From Eupeodes corollae (lineage: Eukaryota > Arthropoda > Insecta > Diptera > Syrphidae): a DNA stretch of 64,000 nucleotides. Below, in pieces: positions 35,651-47,900 of this stretch. Positions within the stretch are counted from its first letter, which is position 1; every line of letters begins with the position of its first letter. A program made the translations under genes and the position numbers. Location of the stretch: assembly GCF_945859685.1 (NCBI RefSeq), contig NC_079148.1:86991007-87055006 (forward strand). Direction: 5' to 3'. Below the pieces are notes generated by a model. It searched no databases and was not told the origin of the DNA. It worked only from the letters and a program-made list of their open reading frames with translations.

Positions 35651-37279
35651 ATGAGATTTTAACTAAAACATTCTAAACTCTCCAAACAACATGTTTATAT
35701 AAAACATAATTAACATGAAATATTACAGAACAGAAAATAAAATAAAAACGTTTACGATAGTAGAGCACTGGCTTAAAACAATGATTTTATTGTACTGTTT
35801 TTAGGGAAAGTTTGAATTTGAAAGTTGGCATTTCTACACTTTTTAAATACTATCGGAGGAATACCGTCGGGACCGATCTGTAAGCAACAAAAAAAAAGAT
35901 CTAGGACCGTATTCTGTATAGCACAGGCATAAGACTAGCTAGTTTGTAAAAAGAAGTAATTTAAGAATATATATGTGTACTTCATCAACCATACTTCTGC
36001 AACAATTTTTTTTTATATATACCTGGCGGGATACCGACATAATACCCAAGTTGAAAACTTCCAAAAACAAATCCCCACACTTTAAAATATCCACAATTTC
36101 GATATCCAAAAGTACAAAATCTCAACAAAAAAAAAAGAAAACCCCCAGGATCTAAATTTCCATGCACATAATCCACAAACGAAATCCCAAAATCTTAATC
36201 GCTGTAAGTGACTGTTGGTTTTCATCATTTATGTGTAGGCCTTGATACTATGTGGTACATTGTCTTAAAAATAATTTTAATTTTAAAGAAGTAGATTTAC
36301 TTCGGTATAGAATTTTCTCCGCTTTTTAAGTTTTACTTCTTTTTTGTATTGAAAAAAATAGTCAACCAATACATGGAAATCGACAGGTAAACTACAGGAC
36401 TACAGCGTATTAGGACTATTGTTTCTTTCAACTTTTAAACGTCGGTAATAAGGATCAGAACAAAAATTTACTTTATTCGTTTATTTAGTATTAATGTGAT
36501 ACTGTGTATCTTTTTTATTTTCAATTAGTTAAGTAATTGAGTAATGATTGGCTATTTTTTGAAAAAGTAATTTTTGCTAAGGAACATTTTCTTACAAAAT
36601 TACCGTTTCATTAATTTGTAAATATATACTTCGCAAATTTTGGATCTGTTTCGCTTTTTTCCAGATTTTTAATCAGAAGTCCGAACTTTGGTCATCATTC
36701 TACTCATCACAAGTCTTGAAGCATGGATTCACCATATTTCGAGTATAACATAATTTCTTAGATATGCTCGAAATATGTATGGTGTATCTGTACTTAAGGA
36801 TTTTGTTTTTGTTTTAAGATTCTGAATTTGAGGATATTGATTTCTAGGATTTTGGTTTTTGAGATTTTATATTTGGGGATTTTGTTTTTGAGGATTTCGT
36901 GTTGGGGATTTTGTTTTGAGGTTTTTTGCTTTGGGGCTAGGGTACACAGCCCATACCTGACTTGGTGGTTTGTACATTATTAAAAGGGATGTGTAGCATT
37001 ATAAAATTAAAAAAAATCGTTCTTCTTACATTTATTTAAGAACCATCTCTTTCTAATAAAATTCCAAAATTCATACAAATTTGAAACTCAAATAAACAAA
37101 AGCAGTTAAAATAAATCCCGGCGGTAAATATTTTCAGTTAATCATGTGATATTATGACATTAAAACTATACCTATAGTTTTTTCTAATTTAATTTAAATT
37201 AAATCAGTTTTATTTCATCAAAAGATAAGTTATTTGAGTCCATTATTTGTAGAGTCATTTCGTTTAGTTGTAAGTCTAT
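35651..37279. other. no gene; degenerate short tandem repeats and hairpin
   Basis: At 36790-36945 a degenerate 17-20 base unit (GGATTTTGTTTTTGA) repeats about seven times. An inverted, more decayed array lies at 36045-36195. At 36733-36777 there is a perfect 11-base inverted repeat (CATATTTCGAG / CTCGAAATATG), and the arms can extend past a short bulge to CACCAT / ATGGTG. Confidence 0.45.
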
Positions 37280-38300
37280 CATTTGTGACAGTCAACATGG
37301 TTTTGTTTAAAATAAGTCAACAATTACTAACCTCTTTCATTTAAGTTCATTTTATTTCCGTTTGAAAAACGGAAACAAGTTGACTGTGTCTTCACAGACT
37401 TCCATAAGGCCTTTGATAAATTGTGCCGAATAAAACATTAACTTCCAAACTTAAATCCCAAGGCTTTAACGATAAATTAGTTTGTTGGGTTTCGTCGTAC
37501 TTATATAATAGATCATACAGCGTAGTTTTTACGAATAAGCGGTTATCATATTTCTATACTAACTCTGGCGTACCACAAGGTAGATACTTAGAACCTTTAC
37601 TGTCTATTTTGTACGTTGTGACTTTTAATTATCAATTATAGACTCTTCTTCTTTGACTAAACTCTCTACTTTCTCTGACCTAGGTATTATTCTTGACTCA
37701 AAATTAACTTTTACAAATCATTATGACTATATTATTAAAAAAGCAAATAAGACACTCAGATTTATAAAACGGTTTTCACATGATTTTTGCGATCCTCATA
37801 TTCTTAAACTTCTTTATATATCATTTGTAAGACCAATGTTGGAATATGGCTGCATAATATGGGCTCCCTTTTATTCAGTTCATATAAACAGAATAGAAGG
37901 AGTACAAATAAGATTCATGCGCTTCTGCCTCCGTTTCTTCACATGGTCCAATAGGCTCGAACTTCCAGCCTACAATCATAGGCTTACGCTCGTAAATCGT
38001 GTATCGCTTTCTAAACACAGAGAGTACATTCAGCTATTCTTTATTATAAAATTATTCAATAGTTCAGTCATATCACCATCAATTTTGGAACAATTGAACT
38101 TTATTTATAGCCGTGTTCAAGTATTAGAAGACAAGTGCCTTTACGTCCTACACCAAGCAGATTGAACTATGGTAAAAACAGTACCCTCAACCAATTGATT
38201 TCAGTTTACAGCAATTATTAATTTTTTGTGTATTCAATAAGCGATGATTTTAAAAGTAGAACATTTAAATTAAATTTTGTCAACACTTCAGTTTAGCTTT
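37280..38300 (+). mobile_element. Jockey-like LINE relic lacking the catalytic core
   Basis: SQHGFV near 37292, CVFTDFHKAFDKL (near 37385-37420), the frame 37423-37641 (SKLKSQGFNDKLVCWVSSYL, NSGVPQGRYLEPLLSILY), then 37653-38165 (LSTFSDLGIILDSKLTF, FIKRFSHDFCDPHILKLLYI, SFVRPMLEYGCIIWAPFYSV). Between the last two, only about 10 bases remain where the YADD motif and thumb start belong, so a precise internal deletion removed the active site. The C-terminal tail (DDFKSRTFKLNFVNT) ends near 38300. Confidence 0.85.
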
Positions 38301-38455
38301 TTTTTGCAAATTCCTTAGAGCATTGTAGATCTATTAATCTAAGTGATAATTCTATGTTTGTCATAATCGGACCACTATGTACTGTTTTTTTACCGACGGC
38401 GATTGAAATTTACGACTTACGATATTTGATTCGAACAAGCAGGAAAAACATTTTT

Positions 38456-38505
38456 GAGTTACTCGGGCGTGATGGTTAATGCATTCGACTGTCATCCCAG
38501 AGTAA
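38456..38505 (+). repeat. SINE head fragment
   Basis: ACTCGGGCGTGATGGTTAATG, then GACTGTCATCCCAGAG, matches the tRNA-like SINE head with several changes. The body is absent; a better copy starts 120 bases downstream. Confidence 0.5.
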
Positions 38506-38624
38506 GGGCAGATGTAGACTTTTAATCAAACTTAACATAAAGATATGTTTTTGAACACTGCTTAAAAATTGTCTTTAATGTTCTCTTGACTGAGAGACTG
38601 AAAAACTTTAATTAACATAACGTT

Positions 38625-38905
38625 GTACCCGTGGCATGATGGGTAGTGTGTTGGACTATAATGCCAGAGGACTTGGGTTCGGTTCCAAGTACTGCCTCTT
38701 GCGAGGAATTGACAAATTCTCTAAGAGTAATTCTTGTCATGAAAAGTGCTTTCTCAAATAAGCCGTTCGGAGTTGGCTTAAAACTGTCGGGCCCTCAATC
38801 CCTGACAACAGTACTCGCACACAGGAATGGTTGAGAGATGTAAGTTGTTAGGCCCTAGTTCTCAACGGACTGCTAAGCCGCCGCACAATTTATTTATTTA
38901 TTTAT
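38625..38905 (+). repeat. tRNA-derived SINE, nearly full length
   Basis: Starts TACCCGTGGCATGATGGG. A box TGGCATGATGGG at 38632-38643, B box GGTTCGGTTCC at 38676-38686. The body follows (TACTGCCTCTTGCGAGGAAT, AGAGTAATTCTTGTCATG, GTGCTTTCTCAAATAAGCCG, CTCGCACACAGGAATGG, CTAGTTCTCAACGGACTGC) and it ends with a TTTA repeat near 38900. RNA polymerase III type. Confidence 0.85.
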
Positions 38906-39990
38906 GTGTATCTTAACCTTACATTTAAATATTTCAAGGGCTAAAGTGACAATTTTAGTTATTAGACTATTTAAGAACACTTGTCCAGCAATATGTGGTA
39001 TAACTATTGTATTGGGACGACTCCCCACACATAAAATCGTTCCAAGATTCCACATGTTTTCTAAAAATGCCATACTTAAGAGATAAAATACAATAGTTAA
39101 GATGGTCTTTGGTGCACTTCACGCATAAATGTTTTTTTCCAAAAACAATATATTCTGTTCTTGTTGGCATTTCTATAAATGAGAAGAACGTCCACAAATA
39201 TTGATGCAAAAACCCAGAAAATGAGAAAGTTTGCCGGAAAAATGTGATCTTTTTTCGTAGGAAAATAAAAGAGAGTTGTTTTCGGGCTCAATTTTCGGGA
39301 GTGAGTTTAGTATTACTCTAGTTGTCAGTCTGCTTACTAGTAGATTAGAGTTGATGCTAGAAAATAGTTCTAAAACTATTGAAAATATTTTGATCTTGAA
39401 AGAATCAACAAAAATTAAAAAATGTAGCGAGAAAAACGTTCGGTTCTTGAATTTTAGGAAATATTTCCATTTAAAAATTAAATAAAAACAAATCAAGGTC
39501 AACAAATAATTTGGGAAGAAACTTTATTGTGGCACTCACAATTCAAGTTCTTGAAATTCGTGTTCAAATCTCAGTTCTAGAACATTCAAAGCAAATTCAC
39601 AATAAAATCGAAAAGTTGAGCATTAAGAACGTGAATATTTGATCTTTGAAAAGATCATATGAAAACAATTTAAGCATTACTATAAATTTTCCGAATTCTA
39701 AATTGTGTAAAAACAAAGATTTAAGTTATTTTTGACAAACAAACCGCTTTTTCATGCATATCGTTAAATAACTAACAAATCTCTAGATAAAACTTTATTT
39801 ATGCAACTTAACATGTATAATAGCTTTATGGCTCATAGTAATTTAAGCAACAAAGTTTGAAGGAGTAAAATAAAAATTTTATGTTCATATATAAAAAAAT
39901 AAGGGGACTTTATCAACGCAATATGATAGCTTTTGAATTCAAGGAAATTGCTCCGAAAATTAAAAAAAAAATAATCTTAGTAAAAATAAG
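38906..39990. other. no recognised gene
   Basis: Overlapping minus-strand frames (39505-39173, 39291-39097, 39209-38967) are longer than usual for this AT-rich DNA and include a Cys-x2-Cys (CVKCTKDHLNYC), so an old transposon protein is possible. I recognise no family. Confidence 0.3.
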
Positions 39991-39993
39991 ATA

Positions 39994-40009
39994 CCCCCCC
40001 CCCCCCCCC
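39994..40009 (+). repeat. poly-C run of 16
   Basis: Sixteen consecutive C in strongly AT-rich DNA, beside a decayed SINE. Length may be unreliable in the assembly. Confidence 0.9.
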
Positions 40010-40014
40010 TGATT

Positions 40015-40232
40015 TCCCAATATAACAGATGTCTTGGGTAAAATCATTGTCTGCGCCATTTTTTCAAGGGTGCCAGGAATCGAAAAATCCTCCAAGAGTA
40101 ATTCTTTTCGTGTTATTAAAACTCTAGTTCCTCTCCATTCCTGCCAATATTACTCTCACATATCAGGAATGGTTGAGAGTTTTAAGTCATTAGGTCCTAT
40201 TTCTCAACGGACTGTTGCGCTTACTTTTCTAT
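40015..40232 (+). repeat. SINE copy, 5' part decayed
   Basis: Contains GAATCGAAAAATCCTCCAAG, AGAGTAATTCTTTTCGTG, CTCTCCATTCCTGCCAATA, ATATCAGGAATGGTTGAGAG, GTCATTAGGTCCTATTTCTC and AACGGACTGTTGCGC, the family's body and 3' end. The tRNA-like head is not recognisable. Confidence 0.7.
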
Positions 40233-41680
40233 GAAAAGGACGAAAAGCCACACAATATTACCAATTACTGTGTAAAAGTAATCTTTTTAGTTTGAATCCA
40301 CGTTTACTTTTGTTCGATGTCGGTTGGCCACCTATGGGATTTTGACACTGCGAGATTTTTTCCTTCCAGGCTACACAAGAGACCCTGCCTCTTCACAATA
40401 TTTCGCAGAATTCTAGAGATATTATAAATAGTAAAAAAGTTCAGAAAAGATCCAAAATGACCAAACAAAATCGCATGTTGCTATTCTCCCCGAGGTGGAA
40501 TTTTGCATTACGTGTATTGTTTTTCACACATTATTGAAAAGTCCAAACTTTATAATATAATAAAATGTGTGTCAAAAATGCATCACTATATATAAGATGG
40601 AACCTGATAATTGTAGAATCATACAAAACTATATCAAAAGATTTTCTTAGCGCAAGTGAACGAAAGATCTTTCTGTTTGCAATGCAGCTTTAAATATATC
40701 AAACAGCATTTTTTAAATTTATAAAAAGGACATGTGAAAACTAAACTATTTTCAAAAGACAATTTAACTATGCAAGTAGGTAAAGTCGATATATTATTAC
40801 GACAATGGTTCAATAGTATGAAGAGTTTTACTTAATTTCTGAATAACATTTATTCAAGTAGGTATATCCGTATGTATATTGTAAGTTAAATTATTTTGCG
40901 AAAAAATTATGTCTATAAATTTTACCATTCACTACATCTACCTATTAATATTTCAAAAGTTTTGCTTCTAATTTAATATTTTTTTGTGCTTATAAATTAT
41001 TCGAGGTAATATGCTGGTATTTGACATCCAACATACTCAAGCCAATTCAATAATACTATGGAGAAAGTAACAAGAACACACCCCAAAGTAGGCACTTCAG
41101 TTGCACAATTGTTTGACACAATAACGTACCAGAAAAACTCGGGGCTTTGTCAATGAACTCATCCGCCATTCACTTCACAGTCGCAGTCTCAGTTGAGTAA
41201 GTAAGAGCACATTGGTGGGGGGTAGTAATTATCTAATATGGCGGACTTGTACTTGTGTTTTTCCCTCGTAATTTACACTTACTGCCAGCAACAGCAGCAG
41301 TCAACATCAAGCTAAAAGTACTACATAGGTATACCTAAATTCTATTCTTCTGTAACCCTCGTTTTTACGCTGCATTCTGCATTAATCACATGAACCCTCC
41401 TTATATTTGAAACTAAACACAAGTATATGTAAAATGGTTAAGGAACTCAATATTAACATGCTGGGTTCCGTGATGACTATCGAATAGATCCAATTGTTAA
41501 CTATATTTATGAGGAGGTACATAGCAGCTTTCTTGATGGGTAGTTTTTTGCAAGCATATAATTTCATGGGCTTTGCGTACCGTGAGCGTACCTACATCAT
41601 CATGATTTTAAATAGCAAATCTATTTATGATTACGTTACTTATGTAACAATAAATTGAGATACTTTGTGTTGCGCTTCTA
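40233..41680. other. no recognisable gene; possible regulatory DNA
   Basis: AT-rich to about 41030. The stretch 41080-41310 has lower AT content and no repeat signature (for example CAGCAACAGCAGCAG near 41288), which makes it a candidate conserved non-coding block. Confidence 0.3.
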
Positions 41681-42933
41681 CACTGAGAGAAAATTCTAAT
41701 TCGTATCGGATAGAATTGTGATAACCTAGGAGGTAGCTGGGTAGGTCCGTGGGCTTATACTATTTCTACCGAAGGGTTCAGTTATATTTTTTTATTAAGA
41801 GACTTAGGCGCCTGTTATAGCTACGAGTATCATTGGTTTTCATCATTGAAAACAAACATTGGAATTTGTTTGGCATTTCATTTATAGCTATCATTAAAAA
41901 TTTCTGTCATTGAAAATAATATCCTCATTAAAATCCACCGACAAATTTTTACTTACAGAAATCAGTAAATGTAATTGTGTGAAATTGTAACACAAATCAG
42001 TGGAAGTACTCGTTTCACTTTTGAACACAAAAGTATCAGCTGTTCAGAAAAATTAATTTCCGTCCGGAAAAAAGAATAATACTGTATTGAATAATACAGA
42101 GAAAAATTAATGCGTAATTATGCTTTTTTTCAAAAAAAATTCTTTGTGTGATTTCCGATCGATCGGTAAATAATTTTCATTTTTAATCAAAGGGAAACAC
42201 CGTGATGTAATTTAAAGATCATACAAGTAAACGTTTTGGTTCAACTTTCACTAATTAATTAATTAATTAAATTCGCGCACTGCTTAGCGTACTTGAAGCA
42301 TTTCTTGATTTTTATATAAAAAAAAATCAGAATTATTTAATGAGCTGAGGATCAAGAATTTTTTTTAAAAAAATCACATCGAACTCCTTCTTTGTTCAAA
42401 TTCCTTAAACAATGCATACCTTTATATAAACATCTACCATTCCTCCTTTAAAAATATTTGTATTGCTTGGGAAAGGCTAAAAAGATTTGATAAAATATTT
42501 AACTCATTATATCTACAAAAACGAAAATCAAAATTATTGAAGAATTTTTCGATCATATCTTTCAAAAAACGGAATTTGTTTCAGTACTTCAAATGTATGA
42601 CTTGACTGCCCAAAAAAGACTTTATAGGTGTACAATTGGGAGGTGCAGTTAATTTTAAAGTTGTTTCCATTCCTTCGATTAATTTATACAGAGAATGTTT
42701 CGTCTATTTCACTAAAAAAACATAACTCTCACCTGAAGAATAATTTGTCTGAGTTCAATAAGCTTTGGGCAAACTTCTAAAAGTTCAGTGTATCTGCATC
42801 CTTTTTTATTCATCTAGGTATGCTTGCTTACAGACACTTGTAAATAAGAAAGAGTTTTATTTGAAACAAAAGGAAATATAAATTAATTAAATTTCCGGCA
42901 GCTTAGCCATTAATGGAGTTTCTTCTCTCAGTG
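41681..42933. mobile_element. candidate DNA transposon or MITE with TA target site
   Basis: Inverted ends CACTGAGAGAAA (41681-41692) and its near complement TCTTCTCTCAGTG (ending 42933), with TA on both outer sides, as in Tc1/mariner-like or related elements. The 1.25-kb interior is AT-rich with no visible transposase; it includes an AATT tandem patch near 42252-42270. The short repeat length makes this tentative. Confidence 0.45.
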
Positions 42934-43654
42934 TAACATAAATATATGTACGTTACGTTGTCGAAAGTATGAATCTGTGATATGAGATCAAATATTCCTT
43001 TTTTTATTGAAGTCAACCCTCTTCGTGCCGTTGCCTAACAAACCAATACAATTATTGGACTAAAGCCATGGGTCTTTCATAATGGCAAGGCAAACTAGCT
43101 TCACATATGTACTCGTATGTATATTTCACTGTTATAGGAGGGTGACATTTTGATAAATTGAAGGGAAAATCGTTCAATTATTTTTGTTTAGTATTTATTA
43201 AAAGAGATGGGACATTCTATTTGAAATTAGATTTCCTACATGACGTATATACATACTTATATTTGAGGTCAGTATTTACATTTATATTTTATATACGTCA
43301 TACACCAACTTGGAATTCGACATTGGAAAAAAAATTGCATATGGCGCTTACAGACCGAACCGAACTTAGCTTGTTTTTGCTAATCTGTAGGAGCTATTTT
43401 TGTAAATTCCAGTACCAAACCCTTTTGTGATCACCTATATACAATAACTGTATTATTATTAACATTGAGTGCGTTTGCAGGTGCAGGATTAGTACTTCTT
43501 CTTATTTCATTTCCTGAGGTGTATGCATCCATATGCTTATACTAAATTTCATCAGAATTGGTTTTGCGATAGGGTTTATTCGAGATACCTTTGTTACATA
43601 TAGTGTAATGTATGTTGATTTAAACTTAAACCTATTCTTTGTCCAGCATTTACA
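42934..43654. other. no recognisable gene
   Basis: AT-rich. A plus-strand frame at 43158-43430 has no recognisable domain. TACTCGTA near 43109. Confidence 0.3.
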
Positions 43655-43890
43655 TGTAGATGTGGCGTAGTAGGTGCGTAAGACTGTCATGCTAGAGGTC
43701 TTCAGTTCTATTTTCATGGGTATTACACTTCATGCGAGGAATTGAAAAATCCTCCTAAAGTGTAATTGTTTAAATGAAAAGTGCTTTCTCTATTTAGCCT
43801 TTCCGATTTGGCATATAAATTGTAAGTCCCCTCCATCCCTGGACATTACTCCGATTTAAGAATGGTTGAGAGTTGTAAGTTAAGTTCGAA
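43655..43890 (+). repeat. tRNA-derived SINE, diverged
   Basis: Head GATGTGGCGTAGTAGGTGCG, GACTGTCATGCTAGAGGTC; body TTCATGCGAGGAATTGAAAA, TGAAAAGTGCTTTCTC, AAGTCCCCTCCATCCCTGG, GAATGGTTGAGAGTTGTAAG. The last part of the 3' end is lost. Confidence 0.75.
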
Positions 43891-46800
43891 GTAGTTTTTT
43901 TTAATTTAATTGTAATAAAAACTTATAACTTCGTGATGCAGATTTAGTTCAATAAATTTCAAGTGATGTCCAAAAGGATGTTAAAAACAGTCCTAAATGT
44001 TCTTCATTAAGTATTCAAAAAGAAAATAATTAGGATCTTCAACAAGTTAGCTTTAAACGAAATCAAATGAATCAGTGACTGGGAAAATGATTGCAGGTTC
44101 TGAAAAAGTATATTCAAAAACACAACTGTCATTCGAAAATGCGCTTAAGTCTTCAAATTGCAATATCATTTAAAATTCAAGGCCTTTAAGTTTTTTATAA
44201 ACGTCATTTTGGATTAAGTCTTCCACTCAGAGCGACACATAAATACCAACTCCTTCGAAAGACTTGATCATGCTTCGATCCTTCAGGTCTAATTAAAACA
44301 TAAGCTTCGATCAACCTAACTCGTGCGATGACCACAAATAAATCTCACATCACGTCTTTTTCAGACTAAAATATTATTAAAATTTGTGAAACTTAAGCTA
44401 CCATGATTTTCTCCTTACATAAAAACGTCGGATAACTGTTTTACGGCATAATAGAAACCGTTTTATTCTACCACATTAAATAAACTTTATCGTCTAAATA
44501 TTTTCTTTAAAAATCACCTTCATTACTTTTACCACTAAAAGTCAATTGACGACTTAGCATAATTTGTATAGGCAACAAATTTGGAGTTTTAGTGTGTTTT
44601 TGAAAGGGTATCAAGTCTTTCGTTTTGACCCTGATGACCTTTTTAAATATTGAATTTGTACATAAAATTAACTTGAATTTGTGTTTTATTTATAATTAAT
44701 CTATTGTAGATTATATGTCTGCTTGTTTCCGTTTTGTGTAAGTGAAGGTAGAAAATAAGAGAACAGATATTTTGATTTCGACTTTACTTCACCCAGGCAA
44801 TTGTTTTGTCTGTTCAATTTTTTACAAAAGAAGGATACAGACTTGGTTTGGTGACTTTTATGATTTCAAGACGTGGGTCCCCCTTAAAATACATGGCCAT
44901 GTAAGTAATTGTAAGCTAAATTCTAAAATTGTAAATTAAATCAATAAAAACAATGTGCAATGTTTTAGAACCCACACTTTATATATGTATTGTACATGAA
45001 CCAAACCTAAACACTGCTTTGAATTTTTACTTCCCAAACAGAAGGTATTTTAATAATCAAAACGCATTAGAATACCCGAGAATCAATTAAAAAACAAAAA
45101 ATGATTCTGATATCAATCATTGCCCTTTGAAACAAAGCCTTTTAAAAATTGAAGGTTAATCTTTTAATTTTCGTATTTTGTGGCAGATGTGCTCAATAGC
45201 CAACTTAATCGATTATTAAAAGACACGCCCAGAGCATTTAACTTTCATAATTATTGCAGAAAAGTCGGGATAAAAATTATTTTTAGTAACCAAAAAAAAG
45301 TATTATGCAACAAAGGGATTTTAAGAGCTAGGATATCCCTTACTTACGCTTTCCTTATCGCTTCAACTCGAGCAATTAATAGGAAGAATGTAAAAGTTGT
45401 TTGTTTTATAGGTATGGGTAGAAGCATTCACTCGTACCTACACCTTTGTGCAATAATTATATAAATACTCATTGAGGTTGAGTGCATTTTTCGTATTTAA
45501 GAAACAATGTTGGTAGGTGTAAAATATCTGCATCTGGATCGCATTGAATACAATTTTTTTACTTCGCATTTAATATTTCAAAGACTGTGGTGAAACAAAA
45601 AGTTTGCAGTGTTCTCGCCGTGGCCTGGCTACGCCCACATAATTTCGTAATTAAACCTAAGTTTTCATTAAAAGTATTTTGCTTTCATAATTATTTTATC
45701 GCCTCAAACACAAATAGAATATTCCAAGGATACCAACACAAAACCCAAATGAGAACAAACAACACACTGCGATACTGCAACCCATTTTATTTGTAATGAA
45801 ACCACAATTAACTGTATATTCATAATTATGTAGATATAGCTATAGGCATATGTAGATTGTAGGTGGTGCATATTATACACTAGCAGTGCCTAGAAACGCA
45901 ATGAACATGACATAATCAACAGAACAAATGCATTTTCAACCGAAAGTATATGCCTAACCACATAAATGTATATCTCTGAGATACCCAACCCACCCATCTC
46001 TAGAAAAAAAAGTGAGCTCGAAAATTATCCGCCTCATAATGAAGTGCATACAGGAAGACCGCCGCCGCCGCAGGTATTTTCATATTGCATCTATCTTTTT
46101 CTTCTATTTTGCGTGCAAAAATTATCCTGAATAAAGACGTAAGACTTACAAAAAAAAAATACTGTCATAGAATGGAAGTCCTGGTGGCCCCTACCCACAC
46201 GCCCAGCCTATTTCTATATACAAAACGGCACCAGAGTCGACAATCACGTGTGGTGCACCACAAAAAAAGGAAACAAAGCCAGAAGATGAAAATAATAATC
46301 TCCACTGATTACAAAATGAGAAAAGGATTCAATAGATGGCACTAGAAAAAGCATATGAACAAAACAAAAATAACAAAATGAAAGAATTCACTGTTTTGGG
46401 AGCAACAACACTTTCACAATTCTGATGCATAAATCCGCACACAAACCATTTTCATTATACGTATGCATTTTACATGAGCATAGGAGTACGTAACGTATAT
46501 ATGTATACATGGGTGAAAATCAGTGCAGGATCCTCTTAAACGCATATTGCATAACAAAGCATATGCATAGTACATACTGCACATAGCTTCGCCCTATAAG
46601 GACATTCTTCATTAAAAATCATCTATTCAGGAGTATTTTTACATTAGTGACATCCTTGAGTGCAATTTGCATTCATTTACTTTTCGGGGTGTCATTATAT
46701 TCTTATAGGTAAATATTCATATAGAAATTCTTCGCCCTCCTTTCTCGTTTATATTGTCTATCGCTCTATTATTTTGTGGAAACCTTTTTTTCTGGAGCAA

Positions 46801-47592
46801 GCGTTTGAATTTTCTATATAATGACGAAGCGACGCGACGCGACGACCGAACGCGAACGGGCGGGACGGGCGTTACGGGCAAACAGCAAAGTGCATATCCT
46901 TGCGATTTTTATTATTATTTTCTTCTACTTTGAATATAATGCATCAGAGAAGAAAGGCGAAATGAGTATAATTTTTTCATAGGATAAGGACTAAATTGCA
47001 ACACCATATAATGTATTCGCTATATGTATTTCTATTTATGTTTATATGTTTATGTATTCATGATCCTTCAGAATTAATTTTTGGAATGAAGTGCAAATCC
47101 TTTTGATTCCTCTTATACATATATTTATTATACGGGGATAGCTCAAAGAAAATAATGCATGTGGATATTCAGACAAGCACCCGAAAGGCATCCTGTATAA
47201 TTCTTTTTTTTCTTCAATAGGATATAGGAAACTTGTAATCTTGTAGAGGATAATGGTTCAAAGAACTTCATCATTGGATATGAGTGGCGTTGCGTTGGTG
47301 TCGTTTACTTTGATCTTCTTTTTATTTTAAGCCGGGATAATTTTTCGATGGAAATGCATTTTACTTATTCAACTGTGAGTTTAATTTGTGATTTATTGTT
47401 GTTGCCCTTTTTGTTGTCTTAAACTGAGTCACTGAGTGTAAGCTTATAGCTTCTTTTAAATCTTTTAACCGTATTGAAAACGAAAGTTAACATTAGTTAC
47501 TTAATACATAACTTGATTATCATTTGTGATTGTAAATCTTCCTTAAAATGTATTCATAACAATAAACTTTTTGCCATATACTCGTACATATC
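43891..47592. other. no recognisable gene; possible regulatory DNA
   Basis: No TE signature recognised. Several patches are less AT-rich: 45585-45660 (with a TAATTAAA homeodomain-type core), a GCCGCC repeat at 46061-46075 and a CGACGCGACG tract at 46824-46845 followed by GGGCGGGACGGGCG. Plus-strand frames (44742-44939, 45180-45464, 45587-45796, 46085-46345) have no recognisable domain. Confidence 0.3.
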
Positions 47593-47596
47593 TACA

Positions 47597-47900
47597 TCTA
47601 CGCTAATATTATAAAGAGGAAAGATTTGTATTTTTGTATGTAACGAATAAACTCAAAAAGTACTGGACCGACTTTAATAATTAATTTTTCATTAGAAAGG
47701 TGTACAAAAAATTAGCCGTAAAATGTTTTTCATCGCATACGCTGCGAAGAGTATAATACACTAATATCTACAAAAAAACTTCGCGGGACCATATGTCTAA
47801 CTATTGTAGTTACGTCACTATAACTACTTTTTTAACAGCAATACGCTTAGACGAAGATGGTCGTAGCTATCTAAAAATAGTTCCCAAGCGTGATTAGCAA
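47597..47900 (+). mobile_element. Helitron-type 5' end
   Basis: TCTACGCTAATATTATAAAG begins at 47597 after a host A, the canonical 5' terminus of insect Helitrons. AAAAAGTACTGGACCGAC follows near 47656, a usual sub-terminal stretch. It faces right, whereas the helicase relic beside it is on the minus strand. Confidence 0.6.

Noticed and set aside
38632..38686. Possible true tRNA gene (A and B boxes present)
   Set aside because: The body and TTTA tail repeat at several other loci, and no cloverleaf acceptor stem closes; it is a SINE head.
39173..39505. 110-codon minus-strand frame
   Set aside because: Biased composition and no family recognised; kept only as a remark on the region.
42252..42270. 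AATT tandem as a possible regulatory cluster of homeodomain sites
   Set aside because: A simple tetranucleotide repeat inside a putative mobile element explains it.
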